This document shows positions 25,564 to 35,500 of a stretch of 64,000 nucleotides of DNA, in pieces. The number at the start of each line of letters is the position of its first letter. Within the stretch, counting starts at the first letter, position 1. A program made the position numbers and the translations under genes. Under the pieces are notes generated by a model. It did no database searches and had not been told where the DNA came from. It saw only the letters and a list, made by a program, of their open reading frames with translations. Origin of the DNA: UBA5189 sp035631615 (GTDB taxonomy: Bacteria; Chloroflexota; Limnocylindria; Limnocylindrales; CSP1-4); the NCBI GenBank assembly GCA_035631615.1, contig DASQIK010000066.1, forward strand, positions 1-64,000, read 5' to 3'.

Positions 25564-25732
25564 TGGCCACTTCGACATGCCGGGGCGCTTCGTCAAGTTG
25601 ACCCGGCGATGCCGATGGCGCGGCGCGCCGATTGGTTCGACAGCGAGCACAACCTGACGCCAAGCCACCGAGCCATCCAGCCCCGATTGGCCGTACGAGT
25701 TCACGAACCGTCCCGGGGCGTCGAAGTGGCCA
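25564..25732. repeat. Intergenic 169-bp segment with 13-bp inverted ends
   Basis: TGGCCACTTCGAC at 25564-25576 is repeated inverted and exactly at 25720-25732, and the similarity continues inward (CCGGGG/CCCCGG). The 246 bp between the SRAP gene and the 25750 gene contain nothing else that looks coding. It may be a miniature inverted-repeat element or a large stem. Confidence 0.5.
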
Positions 25733-25749
25733 GAATCACCGACGGCTGG

Positions 25750-26295
25750 TCAGGTTGCGGCGCTCGGCGCCCCCTCGACCGCGAGCATGCTCACGGTGGC
25801 GGCCCAGGCAGCGGCCGGCTCATCGCCGGCGTCCAGGCGCGTCGCCAGCGCCGCGACGACACCGGCGAATGCCCCGTCCGGGTCGCGGCCCGGCGGGTCG
25901 AGGACGATGAGCTGTGGCGACCCCACCGCATCCAGGGCCGCCGCATCGACCGGACCGACGACGACCACGGTCGCGGCCGTGAACCCGGCCGCGGCCGCGG
26001 CGGTGGCGAGCAGGGGGCCGGCGGGCGCGACCAACACGATCGCGCGAACATCGGGCAGATAGCGGAGGGCCAGCTCGAGGTCGGCGGGTTCGATTCCCGG
26101 CTCCGGCCCGGCTGCCGAGCGGGTGACGGTGGCGTGGCCGACGCCCGCGCTCGCGACCTGGAGGAGCTGCCGATCCCCTTCCGCCCCGCCCGACGCGGCG
26201 CCGACGACCTCCGTGCGCGCGCCCGTGGCGGCCGCTCGACGCGCGATCTCGAGGACCGCACCGCTGCCCGAGCCCAGGATCCCGACCACGATCAC
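25750..26295 (-). CDS. PfkB/ribokinase-like protein, probably incomplete
   Basis: 181 residues, very Ala/Val/Gly-rich, alternating strands and helices. ARRAAATGARTEVVGAAS, GDRQLLQVASAGVGHATV and the DLELALRYLPDVRAIVLV stretch are laid out like the first part of PfkB/ribokinase proteins. The C-terminal DTxGAGD catalytic motif is absent. It is either a degenerate relative or a non-catalytic regulator. The assignment is from pattern only. Confidence 0.5.
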   Translation of the reverse strand: MIVVGILGSGSGAVLEIARRAAATGARTEVVGAASGGAEGDRQLLQVASAGVGHATVTRSAAGPEPGIEPADLELALRYLPDVRAIVLVAPAGPLLATAAAAAGFTAATVVVVGPVDAAALDAVGSPQLIVLDPPGRDPDGAFAGVVAALATRLDAGDEPAAAWAATVSMLAVEGAPSAAT

Positions 26296-26410
26296 GCGGG
26301 AAGCCTAGCCGACGGCGGTACGAACGGGTCGTGCACGCCCGCGGGCGAGTGGGCAGACTGGCGCCACGCGATCGTGCGTGTCGCGGGCCATGGGACGGGG
26401 TGCGCATTCG

Positions 26411-27157
26411 ATGGGCGAATGGGGCGAGACGGCACTGACGTTCGATCGGTCGGGCGATGCCTGGGGAGCCGATTCTGCGGCGTTCGGGGACGAGACCGAC
26501 CAGGGCGGCGGCGAGCAGTACATCGAGCTGATCGGCAGCCAGCTGTGGGTCGCCGGGATGGTCAACCTCGGCCGGTTCCGGCGCATCTCGGACTTCGTGA
26601 ACATCGTCCAGGGCTACCTCGTGATACGCGACGTGGTCGTGCTGACGCGCACCGGCGAGGCCACCCGGCTCACGCTGCCGGAGCTGCGCGTGCTCCCGGA
26701 CGACATCGCGGTCGTCGGCCAGCTCGGCGACGACAAGCCCCACCAGTCGTCCGACACGAACACCTACATCGAGAAGACGGCGCAGCGGCTCGTCGTGCTG
26801 ACCCGCTCCCACATCATCGACGGCGACGTGTTCATCCACGGCGACGGCTCGATCATGTCGTTCGTCGACGCCACCGATCCCAGGTTCATCCCGATGTCCG
26901 ACGTGCGCGTGCGCTGGGTCACGGACCGCAAGCTGGCGGCGCGCTACCCGTTCGCGCTGCTCCAGCGGGCCCAGATCCTCGGCGTCGCGACGGAGGGCAT
27001 CAAGCTCGGCGGCGCCGAGACGACCGCGCGCCGCGTGGAGATGCTCAAGGCCCAGGTGAGGGCGACTGCGACGGGCAGCGATGCCCTGGACATCGATCTG
27101 GGACCGGCGATGGACCAGGCGGGCGCGCCGAGCACTGGCGCCGCGGACGAGATCTAG
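26411..27157 (+). CDS. Unrecognised conserved-looking soluble protein
   Basis: 248 residues, no signal peptide or membrane helix. A central region (about 36-180) is beta-rich: YIELIGSQLWVAGMVNLG, ISDFVNIVQGYLVIRDVVVL, IDGDVFIHGDGSIMSFVD. It is followed by a basic helical segment and an Ala/Gly tail. Start ATG 26411 is preferred because a GGGG-rich site lies about 10 nt upstream; ATG 26390 and GTG 26378 are in frame. The stop overlaps the convergent anti-sigma gene by 4 nt. I do not recognise the family with certainty. Confidence 0.6.
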   Translation: MGEWGETALTFDRSGDAWGADSAAFGDETDQGGGEQYIELIGSQLWVAGMVNLGRFRRISDFVNIVQGYLVIRDVVVLTRTGEATRLTLPELRVLPDDIAVVGQLGDDKPHQSSDTNTYIEKTAQRLVVLTRSHIIDGDVFIHGDGSIMSFVDATDPRFIPMSDVRVRWVTDRKLAARYPFALLQRAQILGVATEGIKLGGAETTARRVEMLKAQVRATATGSDALDIDLGPAMDQAGAPSTGAADEI

Positions 27158-27951
27158 CCTCCGTCCGACGTCGAGCTCGGCTTCGGGGTCTCCGTTGGCC
27201 GCGGCGTCGGGGACGGCTGAGGGGTGCTCGAGCCGCCGCGGTCGTCGCCCCCGCCGCCCGTCGGGGATGCCGTGGCGCTGCCGGCGCCGCTGATGCCGCT
27301 GGCGCTGCCATCGTCTCCCCCGCCGCCGCCACCGATGCTTCCCGCTCCGGAGCTGCTGCCACCGTGGTCATCGGACGGCTGGGCGCCGCCGCCGTGGTCG
27401 TCCGTCGCATCCGGGCCACTCGATGGGTCGTTGGACGCCTCCGGACCTGGTGGCTCGGACTCGGCCGACGGTCGGTAGCTGGGCTCGGGTGAGGTCATCT
27501 GCGCCGGCAGGGTCGGGGTTGGCTGCGCTTGGTGCGGGCCGATGATTCCCAACGCGCCGGCGACCGTGATCGTCGCGGCGCCAGCAAGCGAGGTGCCGGC
27601 GATGGCGATCGCGAGGACGTACGCGAGGGCAGCTCCTCGCGCGAGCCTCGGCCGGCCGGGAGCGCCGATCGACGCCCAGGCCTGCTTCACGCTGGCACCG
27701 AAGCCGGCGATGACGCCGCGACGGCGCAGCGGCGCAAGGAACCCCGTCGGTGCTGGGACCGGCTCGTCGGCGAGAGCCGCCATGACGCGATCGGAGAACA
27801 GGGCGCCCGGCGCGATCACCGTGTCGTCGATCGCTGCCTCGATGCGGCGGGCGCTCGCAAGCGCGTCGGCCAGGTCGGCCGCGTCGGTGGTCCCGAGCTC
27901 GGCGGCATCGACCGTGCGCGGTCCGTTGGGGCGCATGGTCGGCTCGCTCAT
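27154..27951 (-). CDS. Putative anti-sigma factor with single membrane helix and low-complexity tail
   Basis: 265 residues. An acidic cytoplasmic part (1-95) is followed by one membrane helix (about 105-128). The external tail of about 125 residues is rich in Gly, Ser, Pro and Asp and contains DDHGG twice (ATDDHGGG, SDDHGGSSSG). It overlaps the ECF sigma gene by 4 nt (ATGA), the usual arrangement for a membrane anti-sigma factor. No HxxxCxxC zinc motif is visible, so this is by position and topology. Confidence 0.6.
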   Translation of the reverse strand: MSEPTMRPNGPRTVDAAELGTTDAADLADALASARRIEAAIDDTVIAPGALFSDRVMAALADEPVPAPTGFLAPLRRRGVIAGFGASVKQAWASIGAPGRPRLARGAALAYVLAIAIAGTSLAGAATITVAGALGIIGPHQAQPTPTLPAQMTSPEPSYRPSAESEPPGPEASNDPSSGPDATDDHGGGAQPSDDHGGSSSGAGSIGGGGGGDDGSASGISGAGSATASPTGGGGDDRGGSSTPQPSPTPRPTETPKPSSTSDGG

Positions 27952-28598
27952 GCCAGACCCCCCGGCTCGACCTGGTCGCGCAGGCGAATGAGCCCCCGCC
28001 GGAGGTGCGTCTTGACCGTTCCGAGCGGTCGACCGGTGAGCACCGCGATCTCCTCGAGCGAGCGCTCGGCGAAGAACCGCAGGGTGACGACCTCGCGGTA
28101 CGGCTCGTCCAGGGCCGCGACCGCGCGTCGCGTCGCCTTGGCGTGCTCGGCACGAATGGCCGCGAGCTCGGGCTGATGGCGCGGATTCGCCGGCAGACGA
28201 GCCACCGTGTCGTCGGCGGTGTCATCGCCCGCGGTGGTCCGAAGCCAGCCCACCGCCCGCTGGCGGCCGAGCTGGCGGATCGCGAGCCGGACAGCGATTC
28301 GAGTCAGCCACGCCCCGAACGGTCCGTCGCCCCGCCAGCTGGCGAGGGATCGGTACGCGCTCACGAATGCCTCCTGGGCGACGTCTTCGGCCTCGTGCAT
28401 GTCTGCGAGGATCCGGTAGCACGCCCGAACGACTGCTGCCGACTCGCGATCGACGAGGATCCGGAATGCGTCCCGATCGCCATCGAGCACGGCACGAACC
28501 ACCTGCGCTTCATCGAGCTCGGAGGGTTGTCGCGCGTCGATGGATGGCCTCCGTGGCGAGGCGCCGGCCGAAGGATCGGCCGGCCTCATCGCCATCAT
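27948..28598 (-). CDS. ECF-type RNA polymerase sigma factor
   Basis: 216 residues with sigma region 2 (DAFRILVDRESAAVVRACYRIL, DMHEAEDVAQEAFVSAYRSL) and region 4 (LDEPYREVVTLRFFAERSLEEIA, LGTVKTHLRRGLIRLRDQ). It directs RNA polymerase to extracytoplasmic-function promoters and should be held by the downstream anti-sigma protein. Start ATG 28598 or 28595 (MMAM); no strong ribosome site. Confidence 0.9.
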   Translation of the reverse strand: MMAMRPADPSAGASPRRPSIDARQPSELDEAQVVRAVLDGDRDAFRILVDRESAAVVRACYRILADMHEAEDVAQEAFVSAYRSLASWRGDGPFGAWLTRIAVRLAIRQLGRQRAVGWLRTTAGDDTADDTVARLPANPRHQPELAAIRAEHAKATRRAVAALDEPYREVVTLRFFAERSLEEIAVLTGRPLGTVKTHLRRGLIRLRDQVEPGGLA

Positions 28599-28674
28599 GT
28601 GAGGCCACTTGGCGTTCCATCGCCGTGCAGAGGTCACGTTCGCGGTGGGCCAATCGGCTCGACTGCACCAACGG

Positions 28675-29184
28675 CTAGTTCGAACCGCCGCCGGAGCCTG
28701 CGTTCCCGCCCGAGCCACCGTCGCCGGAGCCCGATCCGGCGCCGCTGCCTGAGCCGGAGGTGGTGCCACTTCCGTCGCCGCTGTGGTCGTCGGTCGCCTG
28801 GGGGGCCGAGCGGTCGCTGCCGTTGGCGTCAGTCGCCTCGGGTCCGTTGTTGCCGTTGTCGTCGGTGACGTCCTCGGTGCCGCCCTCATCACCCTGGGCG
28901 TTGTCGCCGCCGTGGTCGTCGCTCGCCTTGGGGCTCTCGGTCTCCTGCGGTCCGGCCGTCTCCGCGGGCTGCGCCGTCTCGCTGGGCTCGGCCGTCTCGG
29001 TGGGCTCGGCCGTCTCCGTTGGCTCCGCGCTGGAGCCCGTCTCGCTGTTCAGGGTCGTCGTCGATCCGGCCGGCCGGGCGGGGCCCAGGACCGCGTTGCC
29101 GGCAAACACCGCCGTGGCGACGAGGAACAGTGCGACGACCGCAACGAGCACGGGCCGCATCTTCTCGAACAGTCGCGTGATCAT
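28675..29184 (-). CDS. Exported or membrane-anchored acidic low-complexity protein
   Basis: 169 residues: a signal/anchor helix (about 11-30), a TE/PE repeat segment (AEPTETAEPTETAEPSET), then an Asp/Gly/Asn/Ser-rich tail containing DDHGG and DDHSG and ending in glycine-serine repeats. The DDHGG motif is shared with the anti-sigma tail two genes on. A strong ribosome site (AAGGAGGGG) precedes the ATG. About 70 bp upstream GAAACTTT (29256-29263, minus) resembles a -35 of ECF promoters, so the three genes may be autoregulated. Function unknown, probably cell-envelope. Confidence 0.65.
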   Translation of the reverse strand: MITRLFEKMRPVLVAVVALFLVATAVFAGNAVLGPARPAGSTTTLNSETGSSAEPTETAEPTETAEPSETAQPAETAGPQETESPKASDDHGGDNAQGDEGGTEDVTDDNGNNGPEATDANGSDRSAPQATDDHSGDGSGTTSGSGSGAGSGSGDGGSGGNAGSGGGSN

Positions 29185-29261
29185 CTGGGACTCGCCCCTC
29201 CTTCGGTGCCGGTCACACGACCGGATGCTGCCTACCTGAGGCGAGGGCGTTCGAGAAAGTT

Positions 29262-30662
29262 TCAGGCGCTCTGGCCGGGCAGCTCCTCGCGCTCGACCGT
29301 AACGGGACCGATGTCCGCGGCCTCGAGGCCCGGCAGGATCGCATCGGCGTCGCCGACGAGGACGATGGCGAGCCTGTCGGGCTGGATGTGCTGCTCGGCG
29401 GCCGCGTGGATCGCCTCGGCGGTCACCGCATCGATGGCGGACCGGTAGCGGTCGAGCTCGTCCATCGGCAGGTCCTGGATGATCAGCCCGGCGAGCGCGC
29501 CGACCACCGCCGGCGGCGTCTCGAACCGGAGTGGGAAGACGCCGACGAGGTAGTCACGGGCGGCGTGGAGCTCGTCGCGCGTCGGCGGCGATGACCGCAT
29601 CGCCTCGAGCTCGACGATGATCTCCTGCACGGCGGGGACGGTCACGTCGGTGTTGACCGCGCAGCGCGCGGCGAACGGCCCCGCGCCCCGACGCATGTCA
29701 AAGCCCGCACCGGCGCCGTACGTGTAGCCCTTCTCCTCGCGCAGCTTGCGGTTGAGGCGGGAGTTGAACAGCCCACCCAGGATCGCGCTCATCACCGACA
29801 CGGCGTGGAAGTCCGGGATCTTGCGCGGCACGCCGACGTGGCCGACGCGGACCTCGGTCTGCACCGAGCCGGGTCGGTGGAAGAGCCGGACGATCCGCTG
29901 CTCTCGCGCGCTCCTGACGTGCGGCGTCGTGGCGGCCTCGGCCGCGGGGTTGCGCGCCCATGCCCCGAAGCGAGATTCGGCGATGGACCGGATGTCGCCG
30001 CCGATGCCCTCGAGGTCGCCACCGACGATCAGGGTCATCTGCGCGGGGTCGAACCGGCGGGCATGGAGCGCGACGCACGCCGCAGTGTCCAGCCCGGCGA
30101 CCGTCGCCTCCGTGCCACCGGACGGCCGCCCGTAGGGCGACGATGCCGAATAGATCGTGTTCACGAAGCCGTCGTCGGCGCGCCGCCGCGGGTCGGCCCT
30201 GGCCTGGAGCAGGTCGTTCAGGCGCTCGTCGCGCAACCGGTCGACATCGGCCGCGGGGAACGTCGGCTCCATCGCGACCTCGGCGGCCAGCGCGAGCGCG
30301 GCGCTGAGGCGCTCGCCCGGGACCTCGACGCTGACCGACGTTCCGTCCCAGCCCGCCTCGGCGTGGAGCGACGCGCCGAGCCGCTCGCCGGCCTCGGTCA
30401 GGCCGATCGCATCGTGCTGCCTGGTGCCTTCCGTGAGCGCGCGCGCCATGAGCGACGTGACGCCGCCCTGCTCGCTCGGCTCGTCGACGGCGCCGCTCGG
30501 CAGCACCAGCGACGCCGTGACCAGCTCGCGCCCGGGCAGGTGGACCGAGATCAGGCCGAGCCCGTTCGAGAGCTCGGTCCGCTCGAAGCGCGGGAAGTGG
30601 TACCGGGCGGGCTCGCCGTGGGTCGGTCGGTCGCCGACGACGATGGGGCGCTCGACGGTCAT
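29262..30662 (-). CDS. M16-family peptidase-like protein without zinc motif
   Basis: 466 residues with two M16 (pitrilysin/MPP) domains. The position of the HxxEH zinc motif reads SEQGGVTSL, so it cannot bind zinc. The C-terminal REEKGYTYGAG with the Arg/Tyr pair used for substrate binding is intact. This is how the non-catalytic subunit of bacterial M16 heterodimers looks, and its catalytic partner is the gene immediately upstream (7 bp gap). Confidence 0.85.
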   Translation of the reverse strand: MTVERPIVVGDRPTHGEPARYHFPRFERTELSNGLGLISVHLPGRELVTASLVLPSGAVDEPSEQGGVTSLMARALTEGTRQHDAIGLTEAGERLGASLHAEAGWDGTSVSVEVPGERLSAALALAAEVAMEPTFPAADVDRLRDERLNDLLQARADPRRRADDGFVNTIYSASSPYGRPSGGTEATVAGLDTAACVALHARRFDPAQMTLIVGGDLEGIGGDIRSIAESRFGAWARNPAAEAATTPHVRSAREQRIVRLFHRPGSVQTEVRVGHVGVPRKIPDFHAVSVMSAILGGLFNSRLNRKLREEKGYTYGAGAGFDMRRGAGPFAARCAVNTDVTVPAVQEIIVELEAMRSSPPTRDELHAARDYLVGVFPLRFETPPAVVGALAGLIIQDLPMDELDRYRSAIDAVTAEAIHAAAEQHIQPDRLAIVLVGDADAILPGLEAADIGPVTVEREELPGQSA

Positions 30663-30669
30663 CGATCGA

Positions 30670-31974
30670 TCAGTCGGCGGCCGGCGTCGTGTCGACGGTC
30701 GAGACCGGCACGTACGTCAGGACGAGCCGGTTGTCCGGGACGAACACGTCTCGACATACCGCCTGGATCTGCTCGGCCGTGGTCGACAGGTAGCGCGGCA
30801 GGATGCTGTTGATCATGCCCGGGTCGTCGAACAGGGTTGCATACATCGACAGCCGGTCGGCCTTCTCCGCGACCTGCTGGAGCGCACCGAGCTCGTCGGC
30901 CTCGGTCAGCGCCTTTGCGCGCGCGAGCTCGTCCTCGGAGACGGGCTCGCGGGTCATCTTCTGGAGCTCCTCCCAGAACGCGGTCTCGAGCTCGACCAGG
31001 TCGACGCCGGGCCGCGCGGTCGCCATGCCCGCCGTCACCGAGGCACCCGCGACCAGGCCCATCGAGAAGAACGCCACGTCCTGGGCAAGCTGCTCGTCGC
31101 GGACGAGCCGGCGATGCAGGCGCGAGCCCTTGCCGCCCGCGAGGATCTGGCCGGCGAGGTCGAGCGCGTCGAGTCGGGGATCCCCGAAGATCGGGCCACG
31201 GAAGCCCCAGTGGATTCGCGGCAGCGGCACGCGGTCCGGGACCACTTCGCGAATCTCGCCCCCGAGCGTCGGCGGGAGCGACATGTCCGGGAGCGCGACG
31301 GGCAGGTTCGGGTTGGCGGGGATGGCGCCGAAGTACTTCTCCACCCACGCCGTCACCTGCTTCGGATCGACGTCGCCGACGATCGACAGGACGGCGTTGT
31401 TCGGCGCGTAGTGGAGCCGGAAGAACGCCCTGACGTCGTCGAGCGACGCCGCGTCGAGGTCTTCCATCGAGCCGATCGTGCTGTGGTGGTAGGGATGGCC
31501 CTCCGGGAAGATCGCCGCGAGCAGCTTCTCGGTCCATGAGCCGTACGGCCGGTTGTCGTACGACCAGCGCTTCTCGTTCTTGACGACCTCGCGCTGGTTG
31601 TCGAGGTTGTCCTGGCTCAGGGCATCGAGCAGGGTGCCCATCCGGTCGGCCTCGAGCCACAGCGCGATCTCGACCTGGTGGGACGGCATCGTCTCGAAGT
31701 AGTTCGTCCGCTCGAGCCAGGTGGTGCCGTTGAGCGTTCCGCCCGCGGCTTGGATGAGGGCCATGTGCTCGGTCTTGCCGACGTGCGCCGAGCCCTGGAA
31801 CATCACGTGCTCGAACAGGTGTGCGAAGCCGGTCTTGCCGGGCTGCTCGTGCTTCGAGCCGACGCCGTACCAGACGTTCACCGCCACGACGGGCGCGAGG
31901 TGGTCCTCGGAGATGATCAGCCGGAGTCCGTTCGCGAGGCGTGTCTCGGTAAAGCCGACGGTGGGAACGGGCAC
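30670..31974 (-). CDS. M16-family zinc metallopeptidase (catalytic subunit)
   Basis: 434 residues with the inverted zinc motif HLFEH (about 52-56, in FAHLFEHVMFQG) and the distal glutamate around 134 (REVVKNEKRW). It forms a catalytic chamber with the non-catalytic partner encoded next and degrades peptides. Start ATG 31974. Two-gene operon. Confidence 0.92.
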   Translation of the reverse strand: MPVPTVGFTETRLANGLRLIISEDHLAPVVAVNVWYGVGSKHEQPGKTGFAHLFEHVMFQGSAHVGKTEHMALIQAAGGTLNGTTWLERTNYFETMPSHQVEIALWLEADRMGTLLDALSQDNLDNQREVVKNEKRWSYDNRPYGSWTEKLLAAIFPEGHPYHHSTIGSMEDLDAASLDDVRAFFRLHYAPNNAVLSIVGDVDPKQVTAWVEKYFGAIPANPNLPVALPDMSLPPTLGGEIREVVPDRVPLPRIHWGFRGPIFGDPRLDALDLAGQILAGGKGSRLHRRLVRDEQLAQDVAFFSMGLVAGASVTAGMATARPGVDLVELETAFWEELQKMTREPVSEDELARAKALTEADELGALQQVAEKADRLSMYATLFDDPGMINSILPRYLSTTAEQIQAVCRDVFVPDNRLVLTYVPVSTVDTTPAAD

Positions 31975-31997
31975 CCGAGGATGCTAGCGCAGCGCGG

Positions 31998-32408
31998 TCA
32001 GACGGGGATGGCGGCGACCGCGAGGGTCACGACGAGGCCGATCAGGACGCCCTCGAGGATCACGTGCAACGCGCGGCGTCGGTCGGCGGCGCGAATCGAC
32101 GGGTCCACGTGCTGCTCCTGCCCGAGCCGCCCGAAGTTCTCGAGCCCAAGCGCCCCGAACGCGACGCAGAACCGGTGCACGACCTGCAGCCCGGCCACCG
32201 CGGCGCCCGCCGCAACCGGCCAGAGGAGGAGACGGGCAGGCGCTGGCAGGTGGAAGGCGACCATGGCCGCGGCGATCGCGGCGGTCGCAACCACTCCGAC
32301 GTAGGCCGACCGGCGCCGCCGCGCGATCTCGTCGGGTCCGATGTTGCAGCGCGGTCCGATCGATCGATCGAGGGTCACGCCCGGAGCATACGTCGCGAGT
32401 CGCCGCAT
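31998..32408 (-). CDS. Small two/three-helix membrane protein
   Basis: 136 residues: a cytoplasmic N-terminus with CNIGPDEIARRRRSA, two membrane helices (about 37-56 and 58-75), a polar loop ending RAADRRRALHVI and a last helix (about 115-135). The IGPDEIARRR block looks like the conserved core of an uncharacterised family. Start ATG 32408, or GTG 32372 nearer the conserved block. 23 bp upstream of the M16 genes, perhaps cotranscribed. Confidence 0.6.
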   Translation of the reverse strand: MRRLATYAPGVTLDRSIGPRCNIGPDEIARRRRSAYVGVVATAAIAAAMVAFHLPAPARLLLWPVAAGAAVAGLQVVHRFCVAFGALGLENFGRLGQEQHVDPSIRAADRRRALHVILEGVLIGLVVTLAVAAIPV

Positions 32409-32510
32409 CGGATCGCAGCCATCGTCTCCTCCCGGTTCGACACTCAGCCCTTCGCGGCGCCGGGCACCGGCGGCGAGGTCGATTGCGGGGCAGTCGCGCG
32501 GGCAACCTGG

Positions 32511-35500
32511 CTACGTCCCGTGCTGGCGCGCGCCGACCTCGCTCGAGCGATCGACGCGTGGACCCGGAACCCATTCCGCCAGCGACCGGACGTCGCTGAT
32601 GCGATCGACGACGGCCGGGTCGAGGGCCTCGGCGGCGGCGATCGCGGTCTCGATCGCGGTGAGGCACAGGACGCCCTCGGCAATCGCCGCGTGGCGGATC
32701 TCGGCGGCGTCGCGGACCGGGCCCGACCGCGGCGTGGGCGTGTTCACGACGAGCCGGACGCGACCCGATTCGATGCGGCCGATCATGTCCGGGATGCCAG
32801 CGGCCTCCGATTCGGCGGAGGCAAGCCTCGCGACCGGCTCCGAGGCATAGCCCAGGGCTGCCAGCGTCGCGCGCGTGCCCTCCGTCGCCGCGATCGCGTA
32901 GCCGGCGGTGTCGAGCGCGGCGGCGAGTCGCGGGAGCAGTGGCTTGTCACGATCCGCGATCGAGACGAGCGCGATCGGCCTCGGGTCGTCCGGGCCGAGC
33001 CGCGGGCGCGGCGGCAGCAGCGAGGCGCCACGCAGCGCCTTTGCCAGCGCCACTCGAGGATCGCCGTTGATTCCGATGACCTCGCCGGTCGACTGCATGA
33101 ACGGCCCGACGGACGGATCGACGCCCTTCAGCTTCGCCGTCGAGAAGGCCGGCGCCTTCACCGCCACGAACTGCGGCGGCGCGAGCAGCCCGTCCGGCCA
33201 GCCGAGGTTCGCGAGGTTGTCGCCGAGCGCGATGCGGACCGCCAGGTCGACCATCGGCACGCCGGTGACCTTGGACATGAACGGCACCGTGCGCGAGGCG
33301 CGCGGATTGACTTCGATCAGGTAGATGCCGTCCTCGCGGACGATGAACTGCGCGTTGACGAGGCCGCGAGCGCCGAGCGCAAGGACGACCCGGCGCATCG
33401 TGGCGACGATCAGCTCCTGGTCGACCGCGCTGACGGTCTGGGGCGGGAACATGCCGACCGAGTCGCCCGAGTGCACGCCCGCGCGCTCGACGTGCTCCAG
33501 CAGGCCGGGGATGAGCACGCGATCGCCGTCGGCGACGGCATCGACGTCGACCTCGACGCCCTCCAGGTAGCGATCGATCCGGACCGGACGATCCGGGTCG
33601 ACGACCGTCGCGGCGGCGAGCTGCCGAACGAGGTCCTCGGGCGAGTAGCAGAAGTCGATCGCGAGGCCGCCGATCACGAACGACGGCCGGACGATGACCG
33701 GGTAGCCGATCCGGTCGGCAAGGGTCAGGGCCTCCTCGATGGACCGTGCCATGCCGCCTTCCGGCTGCGGGATGCCGAGCCGGTCCAGAAGCGCCGAGAA
33801 GCGGGTCCGCTCCTCCGCCTGGTCGATCGCCTCGAGGTCCGAGCCCAGCAGCTCGACGCCTGCTGCGGCGAGCGGCGCCGCCAGGTTGAGCGGCGTCTGC
33901 CCGCCGTACGCAACCATGGCCGGGAGCGACTCCGGGCCCTCTGCGCCGATCAGGCTCTCGACGCTCTCCTCGTCCAGCGGCTCGAAGTACAGGCGGGTCG
34001 ATGCGTCGAAGTCGGTCGAGACGGTCTCCGGGTTCGAGTTGACCATGACCGCCGACCAGCCGAGGTCGCGCAGGGTGCCCGCCGCCTTCACGGCGCAGTA
34101 GTCGAACTCGATCCCCTGGCCGATCCGGACCGGCCCGCTGCCGATGACGAGCGCCGCCGGCCGCGGGACGGGCGGCGCCTCGGGCGCCGAGCCGGCGGCC
34201 GCGTAGGTCGCGTAGAAGTACGGCGTCTCCGCGGCGAACTCCGCGGCGCACGTGTCGACCATCGCGTACCCCGGGCGCAGCCCGAGCACAAGGCGCGCAT
34301 CGCGCACGGCGCGTGCCGGCACGGAAGCGAGAGTCGCGATGTCCTCGTCGCCGAACCCGAACCGCTTCGCGGTCGCGAGCAGCGCGGCGGCGTCCGGATC
34401 CGGCAAAGCGCCCGCGCGACCCGCCCCGACGAGGCGCTCGCCCATCCCCCGGATCTCAGCCTCGAGCGCCACGTTGCGACCCATCTCCGCGAGGAACCAC
34501 GGCGCGATGCCGGTCGCGACCTGGATCGCCTCCTCGGGCACGCCGCGCCGGAGCAGCGCCAGCACCCGCCACAGTCGCGAATCCGACGGGAGCACGAACC
34601 GCCGGAGCACGATCGGTGCCGCGGAGCGCTGCGCGAACCGCGTCGATTCGCATGCCTCGCCGGCGTCGTCGAAGTACCGGATCGGCGCGTCATCCTCGGG
34701 ATCGCCGGCCAGGACCGCGGCGAGGTAATCGAGCGTCGGCGCCCACGCCGCGTCCTCGGCGAGCGGTCCGGCGCCCGCCTGCTCGAGCCCGCGCAGCGCC
34801 TTGTTCAGTGCCGCGCCAAAGGTTCGGTCGATGGCCATCACCTCGCCGGTGGCCTTCATCTGGCTGCCGAGGCTCCGATCGGCACCGGGGAACTTGTCGA
34901 ACGGGAAGCGCGGCAGCTTGACGACGACGTAGTCGAGCGCCGGCTCGAACGCCGCCACGGTGGTGCCCGTGATCACGTTCGGGATCTCGGCGAGGCGCCG
35001 CCCGATCGCGATCTGCGCCGCGACCCGGGCGATCGGGTAGCCGGTCGCCTTCGAGGCAAGCGCCGACGAGCGAGAGACGCGCGGGTTGACCTCGATGACC
35101 GCGTACTCGGTCGAGTCCGGCGACAGCGCGAACTGGACGTTGCAGCCGCCCTCGACGCCCAGCGCCCGGATGATCGCCAGCGCCGCGCTCCGGAGGCGCT
35201 GGTGGACCTGGTCCGGGAGTGTCTGGACCGGCGCGACGACGATCGAGTCGCCGGTGTGGACGCCGAGCGGGTCGACGTTCTCCATGGAGCACACGGCGAT
35301 GCACGTGTCGTCGGCGTCGCGCATGACCTCGTACTCGATCTCCTGCCAGCCGACGAGGCAGCGCTCGACCATGACCTGGCCGATGGGGCTGGCGCGCAGG
35401 CCGGCGCGGATCCGCTCGCGATACGCCTCCTCGGTCTCCACGATCCCGCCGCCGGTGCCGCCGAGCGTGAACGCCGGCCGCACGATCGCGGGCAGCCCGA

